DNA from: Muribaculaceae bacterium
Lineage (GTDB): Bacteria; Bacteroidota; Bacteroidia; Bacteroidales; Muribaculaceae
Length of the DNA: 64,000 nucleotides
NCBI GenBank assembly: GCA_016292745.1
Contig: JAEDFO010000002.1
Coordinates: 1 to 64,000, forward strand
Direction of reading: 5' to 3'
The notes under the pieces were generated by a model. It saw only the letters and a program-made list of their open reading frames with translations, made no database searches and was not told the origin of the DNA. Each line of letters begins with the position of its first letter. Positions within the stretch are counted from its first letter, which is position 1. Position numbers and translations under genes: made by a program. Shown piece after piece: positions 61,175-64,000 of the stretch.

Positions 61175-63721
61175 TTATTTTGCCGAAGTCTTGTGCTTTA
61201 GCACTTGCATCCAGAAACCGCCGATAACCGAGCGGGCACGGAAGCTAACCCATGTAGGTTCTTCGGTGTGGTGCCAGTCGCTGATGGGCACGCGTGTTTC
61301 GCAGCTGTTGATGAAGTTATAAATTGGGTCGACGATTTTCTCGAAGTCATCTTGGCTTGATGCGAGCGAAGCACTCCAAAGAGTCCAGTCGTTTTTGGTG
61401 TATTCTTTGCGGCAGTCGAGTGGCAATCCATAAGGATTCTGTTTTGTCAGATAATAAGCCACTTCGGTTTCAGCCACATCGCCAAACAGACCTTTTCCCC
61501 AAACAACATCCCATATGATGTTGTACTTTTGGCTCCAGGTGTCGGGACGGTCGAAAGCCAGACGATAGTGGTCGCCACCGTCGGCAGCCATTTCTTTCCA
61601 CTTGGTTGCCATCTCTTTGGCAGTGGCAGCATACTTTTCTGCAGCGTCCTTGTCGCCGAGCATATCGGCCAGGTCGGCATATGCCTGCACACCCATGATT
61701 GCTTTTGCCGAAAGGTTGGCGTTGTGGGCCCAGTGGCCGGCGAAGTCGTCGGTGCAGAGCTGGTTGGTTGGGTCAAGACCGTTTTCAACGAGATAATCGA
61801 CCCAAGTGGTGAGGATGTCCCAATATTTTTTTGAGTATTCGGCATTACCTTCGGCACGAGCGATGGCGGCAGCAAGGATGAGCATGTTTCCACTTTCCTC
61901 AACTGGCATATCGCCACCGTAAACCTGTCCGTTGGCAAGAGGGTATTGTCCGAGGTCGTGAGCGGCGAACGGCTTGTTCCAGCGGCCTGTGCGGCTATAT
62001 TCGAAGATACTTGTCATCATGGCCTTTTCCAGGTCGGGATTATAGACGAGGAACAATGGAGCAGATGGATAAGTGAGGTCGACGGTGTTGACACAGCCGT
62101 TTGAGTTGTTTTCTTTAGAGAACCAAAGCAGGTTGCCGTCGTTGTCGGTAAACAATTTGTGGGCACTCATCACCTGACGGTAGCTGCCAGAAAGGATTTC
62201 GGCATACTTTACACCACCGGCTTCAAGTCCGTCGCTGTAAATTTGTTGGTCGACTTCGCGACAACGGGTCATGATGCTGGCGTAGTTCTTCGACATGTTT
62301 TCAAATGCATCGGTAATCGATACCTTTCCGTCGTGAGCCCAATAGCCTTTGTGGCGTTCGTGCATATATTCAATAGAATAAACGTCGTCGTAGCCAATCA
62401 TGATGAAGTTATCGGCGCTTTGAGTGCCGCTTACTGTGCCAAGGTCTTCGCAATAGGCCATTGCAGGCTTTTCGGCGCGGGTGTACGACCTAACGGATGT
62501 TTCGCCTTCAGCTATTTCACCGTTATCAATGAATGCGCCCTTCATACCGAAATAGTCGCCCAGAGCCAAACGGCCTTTGTTGCTGTTGGCGGCCATATAC
62601 ACATAACCCCAGTCGCAGCAAACGAGGTCGCCCGATTTGCCGCAGTAAGGCTGGTTGATGGTTCCGGCTTTAAGATAGTTGATGCCATTCTTTGAGAAAG
62701 CAGTGGCTTCGGTGGGTTGTTTCTCCGAGTTGGTGGCCATGTCGGGAGTAGTCTCGAAGTAAATCTGAACAGAGTGCTCCTTGTTGTCGTTGGCCTTTGC
62801 ACGATATGATACGTAGTTGATTGGAGTCGACAATAAGTCGAGGTCATCGTAAATCTGCGGAGCAGTGAACACCAGGTCGAGGTCAACAGGACCGCAGGAG
62901 AAAGTATAGTAGCTCGAGGTGGCGAGCACGTTGCATGATGTCTGGACTGCTTCGGTATCGAATTTTACAGAGCCGTCCTTAACTCTCGACAGACCGAAAT
63001 CAACGAAAGCACCGCCGTCTTGATTGTAGCAATGTGCTGCAATAACGTTTTTGCCAGGTTTGAGCAGCGCTACTTCCTCATCGGTGAGTTTGCGTGAGAA
63101 TTTACCCCAAACGTGACCGGTGTCGATAATCTTTGTGCCATTGATATACATTTCAAAGAAGTCGTCGTGGTTGTAATACACAAAATATGTGCCCTTGGCA
63201 TCGTCTTCCGACAATTCAACTTCTCGGCGGATGTAGATGTTTTCGCCAACTTCGCCCCACTTGGTTTTCACGTCGGGATAGTCGTTAGGCATACCGAAAG
63301 CACCGGTTTCTGTGGTCCAGCCGACGCAGTTATAGTCGGGTTGCATCCATCTGTTGTCCGATACTCTGCGCGATACCTGCGCAGTCCATTCCTCTTCGGC
63401 TGCAAGAGGGAGAATAGTCTTCAAATCGAGGTGGTTTTCGCCAAGGAAGCGGTATACGGTACCGTCAACACGGATGGCGCCGATGAGAGGCTTCTTGGCT
63501 GCGCTCCAATGTTCAACACTTTCCTTCATCAAGCCGTCTGACGGGCTCCAGATTGAGAAAAACGGGTCGGAAACGAGAATCGGCACCGATGGCAGGCGCA
63601 GGTTGCTCTTTTCGACCGGTGTAAAGAATGATGATGAATCGCTAAGATTCGAGCTGCACGCAGTGGGCAGGATGGCACACGCCAATGCAGCCAAGGCTAA
63701 CAAAAACTTTTGCATAGTCAT
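61175..63721 (-). CDS. DUF4965/glutaminase A-type lipoprotein
   Basis: Encodes 848 residues. The lipobox LPTACSS (Cys about 22) makes it an envelope lipoprotein. The N-terminus LRLPSVPILVSDPFFSIWSPSDGL (DUF4964-like) is interrupted by a beta-rich insertion (about 105-255, with VYYNHDDFFEMYINGTKII) that resembles a galactose-binding-like fold. DUF5127-, DUF4965- and DUF1793-type regions follow, including YRQVMSAHKLF, NSNGCVNTVDLTYPSAPLFL, HDLGQYPLANG and the C-terminal (alpha/alpha)6 segment. Fungal relatives are called glutaminase A. In Bacteroidales the substrate is not established; a glycosidase-like role is conceivable given the helical barrel. Monocistronic. Confidence 0.85.
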   Translation of the reverse strand: MTMQKFLLALAALACAILPTACSSNLSDSSSFFTPVEKSNLRLPSVPILVSDPFFSIWSPSDGLMKESVEHWSAAKKPLIGAIRVDGTVYRFLGENHLDLKTILPLAAEEEWTAQVSRRVSDNRWMQPDYNCVGWTTETGAFGMPNDYPDVKTKWGEVGENIYIRREVELSEDDAKGTYFVYYNHDDFFEMYINGTKIIDTGHVWGKFSRKLTDEEVALLKPGKNVIAAHCYNQDGGAFVDFGLSRVKDGSVKFDTEAVQTSCNVLATSSYYTFSCGPVDLDLVFTAPQIYDDLDLLSTPINYVSYRAKANDNKEHSVQIYFETTPDMATNSEKQPTEATAFSKNGINYLKAGTINQPYCGKSGDLVCCDWGYVYMAANSNKGRLALGDYFGMKGAFIDNGEIAEGETSVRSYTRAEKPAMAYCEDLGTVSGTQSADNFIMIGYDDVYSIEYMHERHKGYWAHDGKVSITDAFENMSKNYASIMTRCREVDQQIYSDGLEAGGVKYAEILSGSYRQVMSAHKLFTDNDGNLLWFSKENNSNGCVNTVDLTYPSAPLFLVYNPDLEKAMMTSIFEYSRTGRWNKPFAAHDLGQYPLANGQVYGGDMPVEESGNMLILAAAIARAEGNAEYSKKYWDILTTWVDYLVENGLDPTNQLCTDDFAGHWAHNANLSAKAIMGVQAYADLADMLGDKDAAEKYAATAKEMATKWKEMAADGGDHYRLAFDRPDTWSQKYNIIWDVVWGKGLFGDVAETEVAYYLTKQNPYGLPLDCRKEYTKNDWTLWSASLASSQDDFEKIVDPIYNFINSCETRVPISDWHHTEEPTWVSFRARSVIGGFWMQVLKHKTSAK

Positions 63722-63852
63722 GTTTTAGTTGGTTATTGATTGTTGTTAGGTATAATTTTTGGTTATATGATTGCGAGTTTTACCCTATGGGCTTGAAATT
63801 TTGTGTAAAAATACAATAAATTAGCCAAACAGACAAACGTTGCGAGAATTAA

Positions 63853-63890
63853 GAGAAGCGGAAGTGCCAAATTGGGCGCAACCGCTTCTC
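63853..63890 (-). terminator. Terminator of the gene at the right edge
   Basis: GAGAAGCGG (63853-63861) pairs perfectly with CCGCTTCTC (63882-63890). Reading the minus strand it is followed by TTAATT. It lies 22 nt after the stop of the partial gene. The remaining 63722-63852 is A/T-rich and presumably holds the promoter of the DUF4965 gene, but no clear box was found. Confidence 0.7.
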
Positions 63891-63912
63891 AATGCCTTAT
63901 TAGGGGTGGAGA

Positions 63913-64000
63913 TTATTCGGCAATAAAGTGATAGGTGCCTTGAGCAACTTCAAACTTTCGGTAACCGTCGGCATATCCGCAATCCTTGGTGCCTTTTGCC
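63913..64000 (-). CDS. C-terminal end of an unidentified gene (partial)
   Basis: The minus strand reads 28 codons into the window edge, ending GYRKFEVAQGTYHFIAE and TAA (63915-63913), followed by a terminator. Too short to identify. The same-strand neighbour downstream is the DUF4965 lipoprotein gene, so it may belong to the same degradative neighbourhood. Confidence 0.6.
   Translation of the reverse strand, partial: AKGTKDCGYADGYRKFEVAQGTYHFIAE

Overview
The window looks like a chromosome segment from a Bacteroidales bacterium; I would guess a Muribaculaceae-like gut commensal, but the family level is inference. The basis is direct: many genes are preceded by the Bacteroidetes -7 box TAnnTTTG, several with a TTTG/TTG box about 20 nt upstream; Shine-Dalgarno sites are weak; lipoproteins and BspA-like repeats occur; and there is a dipeptidyl peptidase III with the Bacteroides-type HECLGH motif, a Bacteroidales-1 (6S) RNA behind rplT, GH51 and DUF4965 enzymes, and OmpA and SPOR proteins. 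No phage, insertion sequence, CRISPR array or rRNA operon was seen.

Layout. 1-11 kb: a BspA-like remnant, ferritin, phosphohexomutase, a type II NADH dehydrogenase with a META lipoprotein, a large TPR protein, then the translation block thrS-infC-rpmI-rplT followed by 6S RNA. 11.5-22 kb: a block DUF1599 / DoxX / tpiA / SPOR / folE that I remember as contiguous in other Bacteroidales. Here it is split by a 6.6-kb four-gene cassette (12115-18695): a DUF4062 (TEP1-like) STAND NTPase, a Sel1-repeat protein, a DUF1963/YwqG protein and a membrane-anchored SH3 protein ending in a PARP-like ADP-ribosyltransferase domain with an apparent H-Y-E triad. This is the best candidate for an undescribed (conflict or signalling) system. 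22-33 kb: tRNA-Gly and tRNA-Leu, an LTA-synthase-like phosphotransferase with a possibly leaderless mRNA, the operon galK-galM-nucleotidyltransferase, a secreted GH51 arabinofuranosidase, a candidate stand-alone sRNA (about 29866-30004), glpK-glpF, tRNA-Glu and yraN.

33-46 kb: fur-purA-DUF1015, a DMT exporter, an AlkD-like protein, the operon dxr-rseP-rlmI-like-dpp3, a degenerate LytM protein and a major OmpA porin-like protein. 46-64 kb: a decayed gene stretch, an M16 protease, a GNAT acetyltransferase, gdhA, a 5'-truncated GIY-YIG gene, a complete TolC-MacA-MacB efflux operon, ligA-rarA, a DUF4965 glutaminase-type lipoprotein, and the last codons of another gene at the right edge.

Most genes are housekeeping or envelope functions with consistent codon style. 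The accessory parts are the 12-18.7 kb cassette, the two gene remnants (62-445 and 46.4-46.8 kb) and the GIY-YIG fragment.
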